Assembly (NCBI RefSeq): GCF_000238915.1
Contig: NZ_BAEG01000010.1
Coordinates: 54,159-118,158, forward strand
Direction of reading: 5' to 3'
Length of the DNA stretch: 64,000 nt
From: Arthrobacter globiformis NBRC 12137
GTDB taxonomy: Bacteria; Actinomycetota; Actinomycetes; Actinomycetales; Micrococcaceae
Below are positions 1 to 7,358 of this stretch, one piece after another; position 1 is the first letter of the stretch, and each line of letters begins with the position of its first letter. Both the position numbers and the translations under genes were made by a program. The notes under the pieces are model-generated. The model ran no database searches, had not been told where the DNA came from, and saw only the letters and a list, made by a program, of their open reading frames with translations.

Positions 1-123
1 GGGGCCCGCATGACCACCACGCTGCTCAATGGCCTGCGCGAGACGGACGGAACGATGGGCCTCGCCACCCTCTGCGTCGGCGGCGGGCAGGGCATGGCCG
101 TGGTGCTGGAGCGCCTCACCTAG
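1..123 (+). CDS. C-terminal end of a thiolase (acetyl-CoA C-acyltransferase), partial
   Basis: The window opens inside this gene; only the last 40 codons, in frame 1, are present before a TAG stop. The tail contains GLATLCVGGGQGMA, the C-terminal thiolase signature in which the cysteine (Cys of CVGGGQG) is the acid/base residue that activates the nucleophile in the Claisen chemistry of the family. Thiolases cleave 3-ketoacyl-CoA in fatty acid degradation or condense two acetyl-CoA molecules; the fragment is too short to tell which. The rest of the gene lies upstream. A pair of hairpins follows the stop and probably ends the transcript. Confidence 0.85.
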   Translation, partial: GARMTTTLLNGLRETDGTMGLATLCVGGGQGMAVVLERLT

Positions 124-133
124 CCGCCCGCTT

Positions 134-154
134 GGAGTTTTTGTCCAAAACTCC
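134..154. terminator. Small hairpin after the thiolase gene
   Basis: Perfect 8-bp inverted repeat (GGAGTTTT / AAAACTCC) with a 5-nt loop, 10 nt after the thiolase stop. It sits just before a second, stronger hairpin. It may be part of a composite terminator or a dispersed palindrome; the function is inferred from position only. Confidence 0.4.
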
Positions 155-166
155 AGCCTTAAACGC

Positions 167-202
167 GGGAGTGGGCCCCGCCGGTTGGCGGGGCCCACTC
201 CC
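167..202. terminator. Strong bidirectional hairpin terminator
   Basis: Perfect 16-bp stem (left arm 167-182, right arm 187-202) with a 4-nt GGTT loop, between the thiolase stop and the convergent Bax-inhibitor gene. No long T-run follows on either strand, which is common for GC-rich actinobacterial terminators. Confidence 0.7.
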
Positions 203-254
203 TTATGAACGTACGACGATTGAAACGTACGACGGCGGTCTGCCGGCTTAGGCG

Positions 255-1190
255 TTAGTCGTCGCCTCGGAGGATGGCCAGCAGACGGATGATTTCCACG
301 TACAGCCACACGAGCGTGACGGTCAGGCCGAAGGCGGCGGTCCAGGAGAAGCGCTCCGGCGCTCCGCTGCGGACGCCCGCCTCGATGCTGGTGAAGTCCA
401 TGATTAGCGAGAAGGCAGCGAGGCCGATCGCGAGCAGGCCGATGAAGACGCCCAGCGGAATGCCTGCGATCTCCATGCTCGTGCGCAGGCCGAACGGGGA
501 GTCCACCGCGCCGGTCCACATCATGACCATATTGATCAGGGCGAAGACCGCGTAGCCGATGGTGGCAATCATGAAGAAGCGCATCGCCTTGGGGGTGGCA
601 CGGACCTTGCCGCTCTTGAAGAGCACCAGGGTCACGGCGAAGACCGACAGCGTGCCGATGACCGCCTGCAGGCCGACGCCCGGGTACATGCCGTCAAGGA
701 TGCGGGTCAGGCCGCCGAGGAACAGGCCCTCGAGGGCTGCATAGGCCAGGATGAGGGCCGGCGACGGCTGCTTCTTGAACGTGTTGACGAGGGCCAGCAC
801 AAAGCCGCCCAGCGCGCCGACGATCATCAGCAGGCTGGCCAGGGGCAGCGCCACGACCAGCGTGACGGCGGCGCCGGCCGCCACGGCCGCGAGACAGATG
901 GCGGTCTTGACGATGACGTCGTCGAAGGTCATCCGCCCGGTTTCGGACGGCCCGGCGGCAGGCCGGTGGTACATCTGCTGCAGCTGGTCGTTGGACATGT
1001 TCTGCTGCTGTGACATCCAGCCGGACTGTGCATCCATGACCTGGCCCGGGGCGCGGCCCTGGCCGTACGCCGGCTGGCCGAACTGGTTCTGACCGAAGTT
1101 GTTGTGGCCGTACGCCTGCGGGACAGGCGGTGCCTGGGTGGCTCCACGGAAATTCTTTCCGTTGAAGATCGGGTTTCCGCCAAGTGCCAT
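255..1190 (-). CDS. Bax inhibitor-1/YccA family membrane protein
   Basis: Predicted 311-residue integral membrane protein of the Bax inhibitor-1 (TMBIM/YccA) family, whose eukaryotic and bacterial members act as pH-dependent calcium leak channels or interact with membrane proteases; the role in actinobacteria is unknown. The first ~85 residues are rich in Gln, Asn, Gly and Pro and predicted disordered. About seven hydrophobic segments follow, starting near MTFDDVIVKTAICLA. The chosen ATG at 1190 has a GGAGG 8 nt upstream; an in-frame extension to 1253 has no ribosome-binding site and does not look like the family. The gene converges on the thiolase with a strong hairpin between them, and is divergent from the liv operon. 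Confidence 0.88.
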   Translation of the reverse strand: MALGGNPIFNGKNFRGATQAPPVPQAYGHNNFGQNQFGQPAYGQGRAPGQVMDAQSGWMSQQQNMSNDQLQQMYHRPAAGPSETGRMTFDDVIVKTAICLAAVAAGAAVTLVVALPLASLLMIVGALGGFVLALVNTFKKQPSPALILAYAALEGLFLGGLTRILDGMYPGVGLQAVIGTLSVFAVTLVLFKSGKVRATPKAMRFFMIATIGYAVFALINMVMMWTGAVDSPFGLRTSMEIAGIPLGVFIGLLAIGLAAFSLIMDFTSIEAGVRSGAPERFSWTAAFGLTVTLVWLYVEIIRLLAILRGDD

Positions 1191-1381
1191 TGCGGGTGTC
1201 CTCCATGTATGGGGTCGGGTGATGAATCTACTGGTCACGCTATCAATTTCCACGGACCAGCGGCACGGAAAGTTCCTGCTGGTGACGCGGGATTTCAGTT
1301 GTTACCGGATCGCTATCTGATGGCCAGCTCCGCCCACGCGGTTTGTACTGCTTGCGCTGTACGATAAGCGGGTCAGGGTGA

Positions 1382-1428
1382 CGGATATCACAGCTAGTCA
1401 ATACCCGCTCCACCAGCAATGATATCCG
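1382..1428. promoter_or_regulatory. 9-bp inverted repeat upstream of livH; likely operator region
   Basis: The 303-bp divergent gap 1191-1493 contains no gene. Within it a perfect 9-bp inverted repeat, CGGATATCA (1382-1390) and TGATATCCG (1420-1428), flanks a 29-bp spacer and ends 66 bp before the livH start. The position suits a regulator binding site or transcript hairpin of the liv operon. I see no confident -35/-10 pair here; the function is inferred. Confidence 0.35.
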
Positions 1429-1493
1429 GCGCCCTCCGTTCGCAGCGGCTGCAATGAGGCAGCCGCAACCACCCCCACGTGGAGGTTTTCAAT

Positions 1494-2834
1494 TTGAGAC
1501 GCACACCGAGAGGGCTGCCTATCCGGCGGCCGGCCGGGCTGCTGAAGGTTTGGGGGGCCATTGCCTCCGCCGTCGTGGCACTTCTGCTGGTCGCAGCGCC
1601 GGCATCGCAGGCAGGCACGCCAGCTCCGACACCACCCCCGTCGAACCAGCAGTTCCAGGACACCATCAGCGGCTTCCTCCGCGACGATACACGGCGCCCC
1701 ATCGAAGGCGTCAAGATCACCGCCAAGAGCGGGACCTTCACCGGGGAGGCAACCTCGGGCGCCAACGGGTCCTGGCGGATCGGCGTTCCCAGCCAGGGGA
1801 CCTACGAGATCCAGCTGGACGAATCCACGCTTCCGGAAGGCATCAAGCTCGCCGAAGGCCAGTCGAATCCCCGGACCGTCACGTTCAGCCAGACGTCAAA
1901 CCTCTCCGTCATCTTCGCGTTCGGCAAAGGCATCGTTGTGCAGCAGCAGGACTTCGGCCAGAACCTGCTCAACAGGCTCGTGGCCGGCCTTAGCTTCGGC
2001 CTTTTGCTCGCCCTCGCTTCAGTGGGCCTGTCCCTGATCTTCGGCACCACCGGGCTCACCAACTTCGCGCACGGCGAGATGGTGACCCTGGGCGCCGTGC
2101 TGGTCTTCGGGTTCAGCGCCATGAACTTGCCCTTCTGGCTGGCCATCATCCTGGCCCTGCTCGGCGGCGGACTCTTCGGCTACGCGCAGGACGCCGGGCT
2201 TTGGCGGCCGCTGCGCCGCCGCGGCACCGGCCTGGTGCCCATGATGATTGTCAGCATCGGTCTGGCCCTGGCGGTCCGCTACATCATCCAGTTCTACTTC
2301 GGCGGAGCCACGCAGCAGCTGCCGTTCGCGCAGAGCGCGGAAGTCCAGCTCGGCCCGGTCTCCATCTCCCCCAACAACCTGTGGTCCCTGGTCATCAGCG
2401 CCGTCGTCATCGCCCTCATCGGCATGGTGCTGCTGAAGACGCGGCTGGGCAAGGCCACCCGGGCCGTGGCCGACAACCCCGCGCTGGCCGCCGCCTCCGG
2501 AATCGACGTCGACGGCGTCATCCGCCTGGTCTGGATCACGGGCGGCATGCTGGCCTCACTCGGCGGCATCCTCTGGGCTTATTACCGCCCGGGCGTCACG
2601 TTCGACATGGGCTCGCAGATCCTGCTGCTCATCTTCGCCGGCGTGACCCTCGGCGGCCTCGGCACCGTCTTCGGCGCCCTGGTCGGATCCATCATCGTCG
2701 GCATCTTCGTCGAACTGACCACCGTGTTCGGCCTCGCGGCCGACCTCAAATACGTGGGAGCACTCTTCATCATGATCGTTGTCCTCTTGTTCCGGCCCCA
2801 GGGCATCCTGGGCCGCCGCGAGCGCGTGGGTTAG
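1494..2834 (+). CDS. livH: Branched-chain amino acid-type ABC permease LivH with an N-terminal extracytoplasmic domain
   Basis: Membrane subunit of a LIV-type (HAAT) ABC importer, 446 residues against about 290-310 for an ordinary LivH. The C-terminal part (from ~residue 155) is a LivH permease, with the family motif around TGLTNFAHGEM and about eight membrane segments. In front of it lie a signal-like segment (hydrophobic ~19-36, likely cleavage after SQA at ~40), a short Pro-rich linker and a ~90-residue beta-rich domain (~55-145) with the pattern of carboxypeptidase-regulatory-like folds (SGFLRDDTRRPIEGVKI). That part would lie outside the membrane. The TTG at 1494 is chosen because GGAGG (1481-1485) lies 8 nt before it; a GTG at 1479 would overlap its own ribosome-binding site. 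First gene of livHMGF. Confidence 0.85.
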   Translation: MRRTPRGLPIRRPAGLLKVWGAIASAVVALLLVAAPASQAGTPAPTPPPSNQQFQDTISGFLRDDTRRPIEGVKITAKSGTFTGEATSGANGSWRIGVPSQGTYEIQLDESTLPEGIKLAEGQSNPRTVTFSQTSNLSVIFAFGKGIVVQQQDFGQNLLNRLVAGLSFGLLLALASVGLSLIFGTTGLTNFAHGEMVTLGAVLVFGFSAMNLPFWLAIILALLGGGLFGYAQDAGLWRPLRRRGTGLVPMMIVSIGLALAVRYIIQFYFGGATQQLPFAQSAEVQLGPVSISPNNLWSLVISAVVIALIGMVLLKTRLGKATRAVADNPALAAASGIDVDGVIRLVWITGGMLASLGGILWAYYRPGVTFDMGSQILLLIFAGVTLGGLGTVFGALVGSIIVGIFVELTTVFGLAADLKYVGALFIMIVVLLFRPQGILGRRERVG

Positions 2835-2843
2835 GAGACAGCC

Positions 2844-3813
2844 ATGGACTTCGGATTCATCCTCTCCAGCGCAGCCAGTGAAATTTTCAGTCCGACGACG
2901 GCGGCGTACGCACTTGCCGCGCTCGGCCTCGCCGTGCACTTCGGCTACTCGGGCCTGCTGAACTTCGGCCAGGCCGGCTTCATGGCGGTCGGGGCCTACG
3001 GCTTCGCCATCTCCACACTCACCTTCCGGGTGCCCTTCTTTATCGGCCTCCTGATCGCCGTCATCTGTTCCGTGCTTTTTGCACTGGTGCTGGGCATTCC
3101 CACCCTCCGTCTACGGGCGGACTACCTTGGCCATCGTCACCATCGCGGCGGCGGAAATCGTCCGCTACGTCGTCACCACCAACCAGCTCACGTCCGTGAC
3201 CGGTTCGGCCAACGGGCTCGCCGCCTTCGAGGGCGGATTCTACTCGATGAACCCCTTCCCGGAGGGCTCCTACTTCGGTATGAACAACCGTGACTTCTTC
3301 ATCCGGGTGGTCGGCTGGGGACTCGTGGCCATCGGCTGCGTGCTCGTCTGGCTCCTCATGCGCAGCCCCTGGGGCCGCGTGCTGAAAGGCATCCGCGAGG
3401 ACGAGAACGCGGTCCGCTCACTCGGCAAGAACGTCTACGCCCACAAGATGCAGGCGCTGGTGATCGGCGGCACCTTCGGCGCACTGGCCGGGATGATCTT
3501 CACGCTCCCGCGCGGCGCCGTGCAGCCCGCCAACTACGGCACCGAGCTGACATTCTTCCTGTGGACCTGCCTCCTGCTGGGCGGCATGGCCACGGTCCTG
3601 GGGCCGGTGATCGGCGCCATGATCTTCTGGGTAGTCCTGTCCCTCACGCAGGGCGTCCTGTACGGGCTGATCGAATCCGGCGCGGTGACCTGGCTGACCA
3701 CTGTCCAGGCCGGCCAGCTGCGCTACATCCTGGTGGGCATCGCCCTGATGCTGCTGATGATTTTCAGGCCGCAGGGTGTCTTCGGCAATAAGAAGGAGCT
3801 GGCGTTCGCATGA
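2844..3813 (+). pseudogene. livM: ABC permease LivM, frameshifted
   Basis: Second membrane subunit of the LIV-type importer, about 320 residues when both frames are joined. Frame one (from ATG 2844) encodes the N-terminal part, including YSGLLNFGQAGFMAVGAY and GIPTLRLRADYL. The protein then continues in the next frame as AIVTIAAAEIVRYVV and runs to the TGA at 3811-3813 with normal LivM sequence (DENAVRSLGKN, FRPQGVFG). The break is one extra G in the GG pair at 3129-3130: removing it restores the reading frame and the usual family sequence. As written, translation of frame one runs to 3293 with non-homologous residues. The rest of the operon is intact, so a base-calling error is as likely as a real mutation. 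RBS GGAG lies just upstream, and the stop overlaps livG (ATGA). Confidence 0.85.
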
Positions 3814-4904
3814 GCAAGCACAGCGAAGAATCAATGGAAGCGGGCGTCGACTACATGACAGACGCCCGGCCGATCGCCGTCGGGGACAACACCCCCGGCT
3901 GCAAGAAGCGGGATGCGATCGTCGTCGCCGAAAACGTCACCCGCAGCTTCGGCGGCATCAACGCCGTCGACGTCGAATACCTGGAAATCCCGCGGCACAA
4001 GATCACCGCCCTGATCGGCCCCAACGGGGCCGGCAAGACCACCCTGTTCAACCTGCTCACCGGCTTTGACACACCGAACTCCGGCAAGTGGCAGTTCGAG
4101 GGCCAGAGCATCGCCGGGGTGTCCTCCTACAAGGTGGCCCGGATGGGGATGGTGCGCACGTTCCAGCTCACCAAGGTCATGGGCAAGCTGACCGTCATGG
4201 AAAACATGCGGCTCGGCGCGTCCAACCAGCCGGGCGAGAGGCTGTCCAAGGCCCTGTTCAAGAACATCTGGGGCGGCCGCGAAAAGGAAATCACCGAGCA
4301 CGCCAACGTCCTGCTGGAGAAGTTCAAGCTCGACACCAAGAAGGACGACTACGCGGCGTCGCTGTCCGGCGGCCAGCGCAAACTGCTGGAAATGGCCCGC
4401 TCCCTGATGGTCCGGCCCAAGCTGGTGATGCTGGATGAACCGATGGCAGGGGTCAACCCGGCACTGACGCAATCGTTGCTGGATCACATCAAGAACCTTA
4501 AGTCCGAGGGCATGACCGTCCTCTTCGTGGAACACGACATGCATATGGTCCGGCACATCGCGGACTGGGTGGTGGTCATGGCCGAGGGCAAGATCGTGGC
4601 CGAGGGACCCCCGGTCGATGTCATGAAGGACCCCGCCGTCATCGACGCCTATCTGGGCGCCCACCATGACGTCGATCTCGGCGACACCGAGGGCATCAAG
4701 GCGCTTGAGCAGGAACTCGCGGCAGACGAGGAATCGATCGTCGGTACCGAGGACGCGGGCATCATCGCGGTGGACATCGTGGCGCCCACGATCACCGAAG
4801 CAGGCCCGGTCACCAAAGCCGCCCCGGATACCCGACGCACAGACGACGGACGGACAGACGCCGGATCCACAGCTGTCGGCCAGCCAGAAAAGGACAAGGA
4901 ATGA
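3810..4904 (+). CDS. livG: LIV-type ABC transporter ATP-binding protein LivG
   Basis: Cytoplasmic ATPase subunit of the importer, 364 residues. It has Walker A GPNGAGKTT, the signature LSGGQRKLLEMARSLM, Walker B LVMLDEP followed by the MAGVNP loop typical of LivG, and the switch histidine in VEHDMHMV. The start ATG overlaps the livM stop (ATGA), so the two are translationally coupled. The first ~35 residues precede the ABC fold. The last ~85 residues, after the core ends near AYLGAHHD, form an acidic, Thr/Pro-rich and probably disordered tail that ordinary LivG proteins (about 255-300 residues) lack. The tail's role is unknown. The gene overlaps livF by 4 nt. Confidence 0.93.
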   Translation: MSKHSEESMEAGVDYMTDARPIAVGDNTPGCKKRDAIVVAENVTRSFGGINAVDVEYLEIPRHKITALIGPNGAGKTTLFNLLTGFDTPNSGKWQFEGQSIAGVSSYKVARMGMVRTFQLTKVMGKLTVMENMRLGASNQPGERLSKALFKNIWGGREKEITEHANVLLEKFKLDTKKDDYAASLSGGQRKLLEMARSLMVRPKLVMLDEPMAGVNPALTQSLLDHIKNLKSEGMTVLFVEHDMHMVRHIADWVVVMAEGKIVAEGPPVDVMKDPAVIDAYLGAHHDVDLGDTEGIKALEQELAADEESIVGTEDAGIIAVDIVAPTITEAGPVTKAAPDTRRTDDGRTDAGSTAVGQPEKDKE

Positions 4905-5671
4905 GTGCCACGAGCGCGGCCCCGGCCGCAAGCAACGCAGCCGCGGACGGCGCCGTCGTCAAGGTCACCGATCTGGTGGCCGGCTACCTTCCCGGCGTCA
5001 ACATCCTCAACGGGTGCAGCATCGAGGCCCGGAAGGGCGAACTGATTGGCATCATCGGCCCGAACGGGGCCGGCAAGTCCACACTGCTGAAAGCCATGTT
5101 CGGCCTGGTGAAGGTGCACTCCGGATCCGTGGTGGTCAGGGGCCAGGACCTCACAGGGCTCAAGGCGAACAAACTGGTGACCCAGGGCGTTGGTTTCGTG
5201 CCCCAGACCAACAACGTCTTCTCCACCCTCACCATTGAGGAAAACCTGCAGATGGGCATGTTCCAGCGGCCCAAGGACTTCGCGGAGCGCTTCGACTTCG
5301 TCACCAGCCTTTTCCCGGAACTGGGTAAACGCAGGGCGCAGCGTGCGGGCTCGCTGTCCGGAGGCGAGCGGCAGATGGTGGCCATGGGGCGGGCCCTGAT
5401 GATGGAGCCGGCAGTGCTGCTGCTGGACGAACCCTCGGCGGGCCTCTCCCCCGTCAAGCAGGATGAGACCTTCCTGCGCGTGCACGAGATCAACCGTGCC
5501 GGGGTGTCCGTCATCATGGTGGAACAGAACGCCCGCCGCTGCCTTCAGATCTGCGACCGCGGCTACGTCCTGGACCAGGGCAGGGATGCCTACACCGGCA
5601 CGGGCCGTGAGCTCATGAAGGACCCGAAGGTCATCCAGCTGTACCTCGGCACGCTGGCCGACGAGGACTAA
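4901..5671 (+). CDS. livF: LIV-type ABC transporter ATP-binding protein LivF
   Basis: Second ATPase subunit of the branched-chain amino acid-type importer, 256 residues. It shows Walker A GPNGAGKST, signature LSGGERQMVAMGRALM, Walker B LLLDEPSAGLSP and a C-terminal end (VIQLYLGTLADED) typical of LivF. A ~15-residue Ala-rich leader precedes the fold. The start overlaps the livG stop as ATGA and has AAGGA upstream. It is the last gene of livHMGF and is followed by a bidirectional hairpin shared with the convergent binding-protein gene. The substrate (branched-chain amino acids, urea or another amide) cannot be read from the ATPase. Confidence 0.93.
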   Translation: MSATSAAPAASNAAADGAVVKVTDLVAGYLPGVNILNGCSIEARKGELIGIIGPNGAGKSTLLKAMFGLVKVHSGSVVVRGQDLTGLKANKLVTQGVGFVPQTNNVFSTLTIEENLQMGMFQRPKDFAERFDFVTSLFPELGKRRAQRAGSLSGGERQMVAMGRALMMEPAVLLLDEPSAGLSPVKQDETFLRVHEINRAGVSVIMVEQNARRCLQICDRGYVLDQGRDAYTGTGRELMKDPKVIQLYLGTLADED

Positions 5672-5691
5672 CTGCCCCACAGAAGACACAC

Positions 5692-5723
5692 AGAAGCCCC
5701 CGTCCGGCCGGACGGGGGCTTCT
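5692..5723. terminator. Bidirectional terminator between livF and the binding-protein gene
   Basis: Perfect 14-bp stem (5692-5705 with 5710-5723) with a 4-nt loop, in the convergent gap between livF and the minus-strand binding-protein gene. It can serve both transcripts. Confidence 0.8.
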
Positions 5724-5744
5724 GTTGTGCGGCGGGAAGGCGGC

Positions 5745-7091
5745 TTACAGCTTGCCGAATTCCTCCCGGGCCGGCGTGTACTTGTTGTCGTCCTGGTACT
5801 CGTAGATGCCAATGGAGGCTTCCGTCGGGTCACCGGCGTCGGAGAAGGTCACCGGGCCGGACTCGCCGTCGTAGTCGATGTCCTTGCCGTTGCGGAGCAG
5901 CGTGACGCAGGACGCGAAGTCCGTGCACTTCTCGCCGCCCTCGGAAACTGCCTTGAGCTGCTTGGCGATCTCCGTGCCCTTCGTGCTCTTGGCGGCCTCC
6001 GCTGCCAGCGAGATCAGGTTGACGGCGTCGTAGGACTCACCGGCGTAGCTGTAGTCCTTCAAGGCGGGGTCGATGGCGAGGAGCTTCTTCTTGAAGTCCT
6101 CCTTGGCGAAGGTGCCGGGGATGGTTCCCTGTGCGCCCTTCAGCGTGCCGGGCTTGAAGTCCTTGCTGTAGTCGGACGTGTTGCCGTCCACCATGAACAG
6201 CTGCGTCGCCTTGATGCCCTTGCCCGTGATCAGCGGGACGATGCTCTTGGCCTGGTCAAAAGTGATCAGTGCAATGGCATCCGGCTTGGCGGCGATGACC
6301 TTGTCCACCTGGCTGCTGAACTGCGAGTCGCCCTCGTTGAAGAGCTCCTCGGCCACAACCTGGCCACCGGCCGCTTCAAACGCGGACTTGACGTTCTTGG
6401 CCAGGCCCGTGCCGTAGGCGTCGTTCAGGACGATCATGCCTACCGTCTGGGCGCCACAGGTTGCCATGTAGTTGCCCAGCACCTTGCCTTGCAGCACGTC
6501 CGAAGGAGCCGTGCGCCAGTACAGGCCCTTGTCATCCCAGGTGGTGAAGTCCGGCGAGGTGTTTGCCGGGGAGAACTGGATGACGCCCGCTCCGGTGATC
6601 TGGTTGATCACGGTCTTGGACACACCCGAGGAGGCCGCACCGATGATGGCGCTGACACCCTGGCCGAGGAGCGCTGTGGTGGACTGGGTGGCGATGTCGG
6701 TCTTGGTGTCGCCGGAGTCACGGTGCGTGATCGAAACCGGCTTGCCGAGCACGCCGCCGGCGTCGTTGACTTCCTTGATGCCGAGGTTAACGCCGGCAAT
6801 TTCGGGCGGGCCGAGGAACGCCAGCGACCCCGTCGTCGGCAGGAGCGATCCAAGTTTCAGCGGTGTGGGGGTGGTGGTGGTTGCTGCCGGCACGCCGCCG
6901 GTCTCCGTGGTGGTGCTGGTTGCCCCGGCCGTGGCACTGGGGGCAGGGCACGCGATGCCGCCTGCCGCTGCGGAGGATTCGGTCGCGCTTGGGGTGGAAC
7001 CGCCACCACAAGCCGTGGCCAGAAGGGCGACGCCGATGCTAAGCGCTGTGAGCTTAGCGACCCTTGGCGCCGTCTGGGGGAGTGAAATCAT
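5745..7091 (-). CDS. livK: LIV-type ABC transporter substrate-binding lipoprotein
   Basis: 448-residue extracytoplasmic binding protein of the Leu/Ile/Val receptor family (periplasmic-binding fold type I). It has a lipoprotein signal ending in LLATAC, with the acylated Cys at residue 28, then a Gly/Ser/Thr-rich linker to about residue 75, and the ligand-binding lobes (KLGSLLPTTGSLAFLGPPE). It would deliver substrate to LivHM. ATG at 7091 is preceded by GAGGAG. Unusually, it is encoded convergently to livHMGF rather than as its first gene, so it needs its own promoter in 7092-7264. Ligand identity is not clear from sequence. Confidence 0.9.
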   Translation of the reverse strand: MISLPQTAPRVAKLTALSIGVALLATACGGGSTPSATESSAAAGGIACPAPSATAGATSTTTETGGVPAATTTTPTPLKLGSLLPTTGSLAFLGPPEIAGVNLGIKEVNDAGGVLGKPVSITHRDSGDTKTDIATQSTTALLGQGVSAIIGAASSGVSKTVINQITGAGVIQFSPANTSPDFTTWDDKGLYWRTAPSDVLQGKVLGNYMATCGAQTVGMIVLNDAYGTGLAKNVKSAFEAAGGQVVAEELFNEGDSQFSSQVDKVIAAKPDAIALITFDQAKSIVPLITGKGIKATQLFMVDGNTSDYSKDFKPGTLKGAQGTIPGTFAKEDFKKKLLAIDPALKDYSYAGESYDAVNLISLAAEAAKSTKGTEIAKQLKAVSEGGEKCTDFASCVTLLRNGKDIDYDGESGPVTFSDAGDPTEASIGIYEYQDDNKYTPAREEFGKL

Positions 7092-7264
7092 TTAGAGTCT
7101 CCTCGATCGAAAGGTGCGAACGGCCTTTGATGCGATTTTTGGTCAGGGGTTCCTGAGCTAAGTTCAAGCTAATCCAATTCGAGCGTGAACATAAGTGACT
7201 AAGGTCACATCCTCATAACACTCGTTGCATATTGGAACACCGGCGACGTGGCGGAGCAAAGTTG

Positions 7265-7338
7265 TACCCCAGGTGGGACTCGAACCCACAACACGCGGAT
7301 TTTAAGTCCGCTGCCTCTGCCAATTGGGCTACTGGGGC
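7265..7338 (-). tRNA. tRNA with anticodon UAA, tRNA-Leu(UAA), short variable arm
   Basis: A 74-nt cloverleaf folds on the minus strand. The acceptor stem is 7 bp (7332-7338 with 7266-7272, one G-U at the end), and the D-arm holds the GG pair. The anticodon stem is GCGGA/TCCGC around the loop CTTAAAA, so the anticodon is 5'-UAA-3' and reads UUA leucine. The T-arm is GTGGG-TTCGAGT-CCCAC and the discriminator base is A; CCA is not encoded. The variable region is only 5 nt (class I), whereas bacterial tRNA-Leu normally has a long class II arm. The structure is clear; leucine charging is inferred from anticodon and A73. Confidence 0.85.
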
Positions 7339-7358
7339 GCCCGGTCAATCGTATCGCC

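Noticed and set aside
3079..3293. Programmed ribosomal frameshift in livM
   Set aside because: The site lacks a slippery heptamer and a following stem or pseudoknot; LivM is normally a single frame, so a base error or mutation is simpler.
5727..7085. Long plus-strand ORF opposite the binding-protein gene, and similar long antisense ORFs throughout
   Set aside because: These are shadows of GC-rich genes with strong third-position bias; they lack ribosome-binding sites and recognisable domains.
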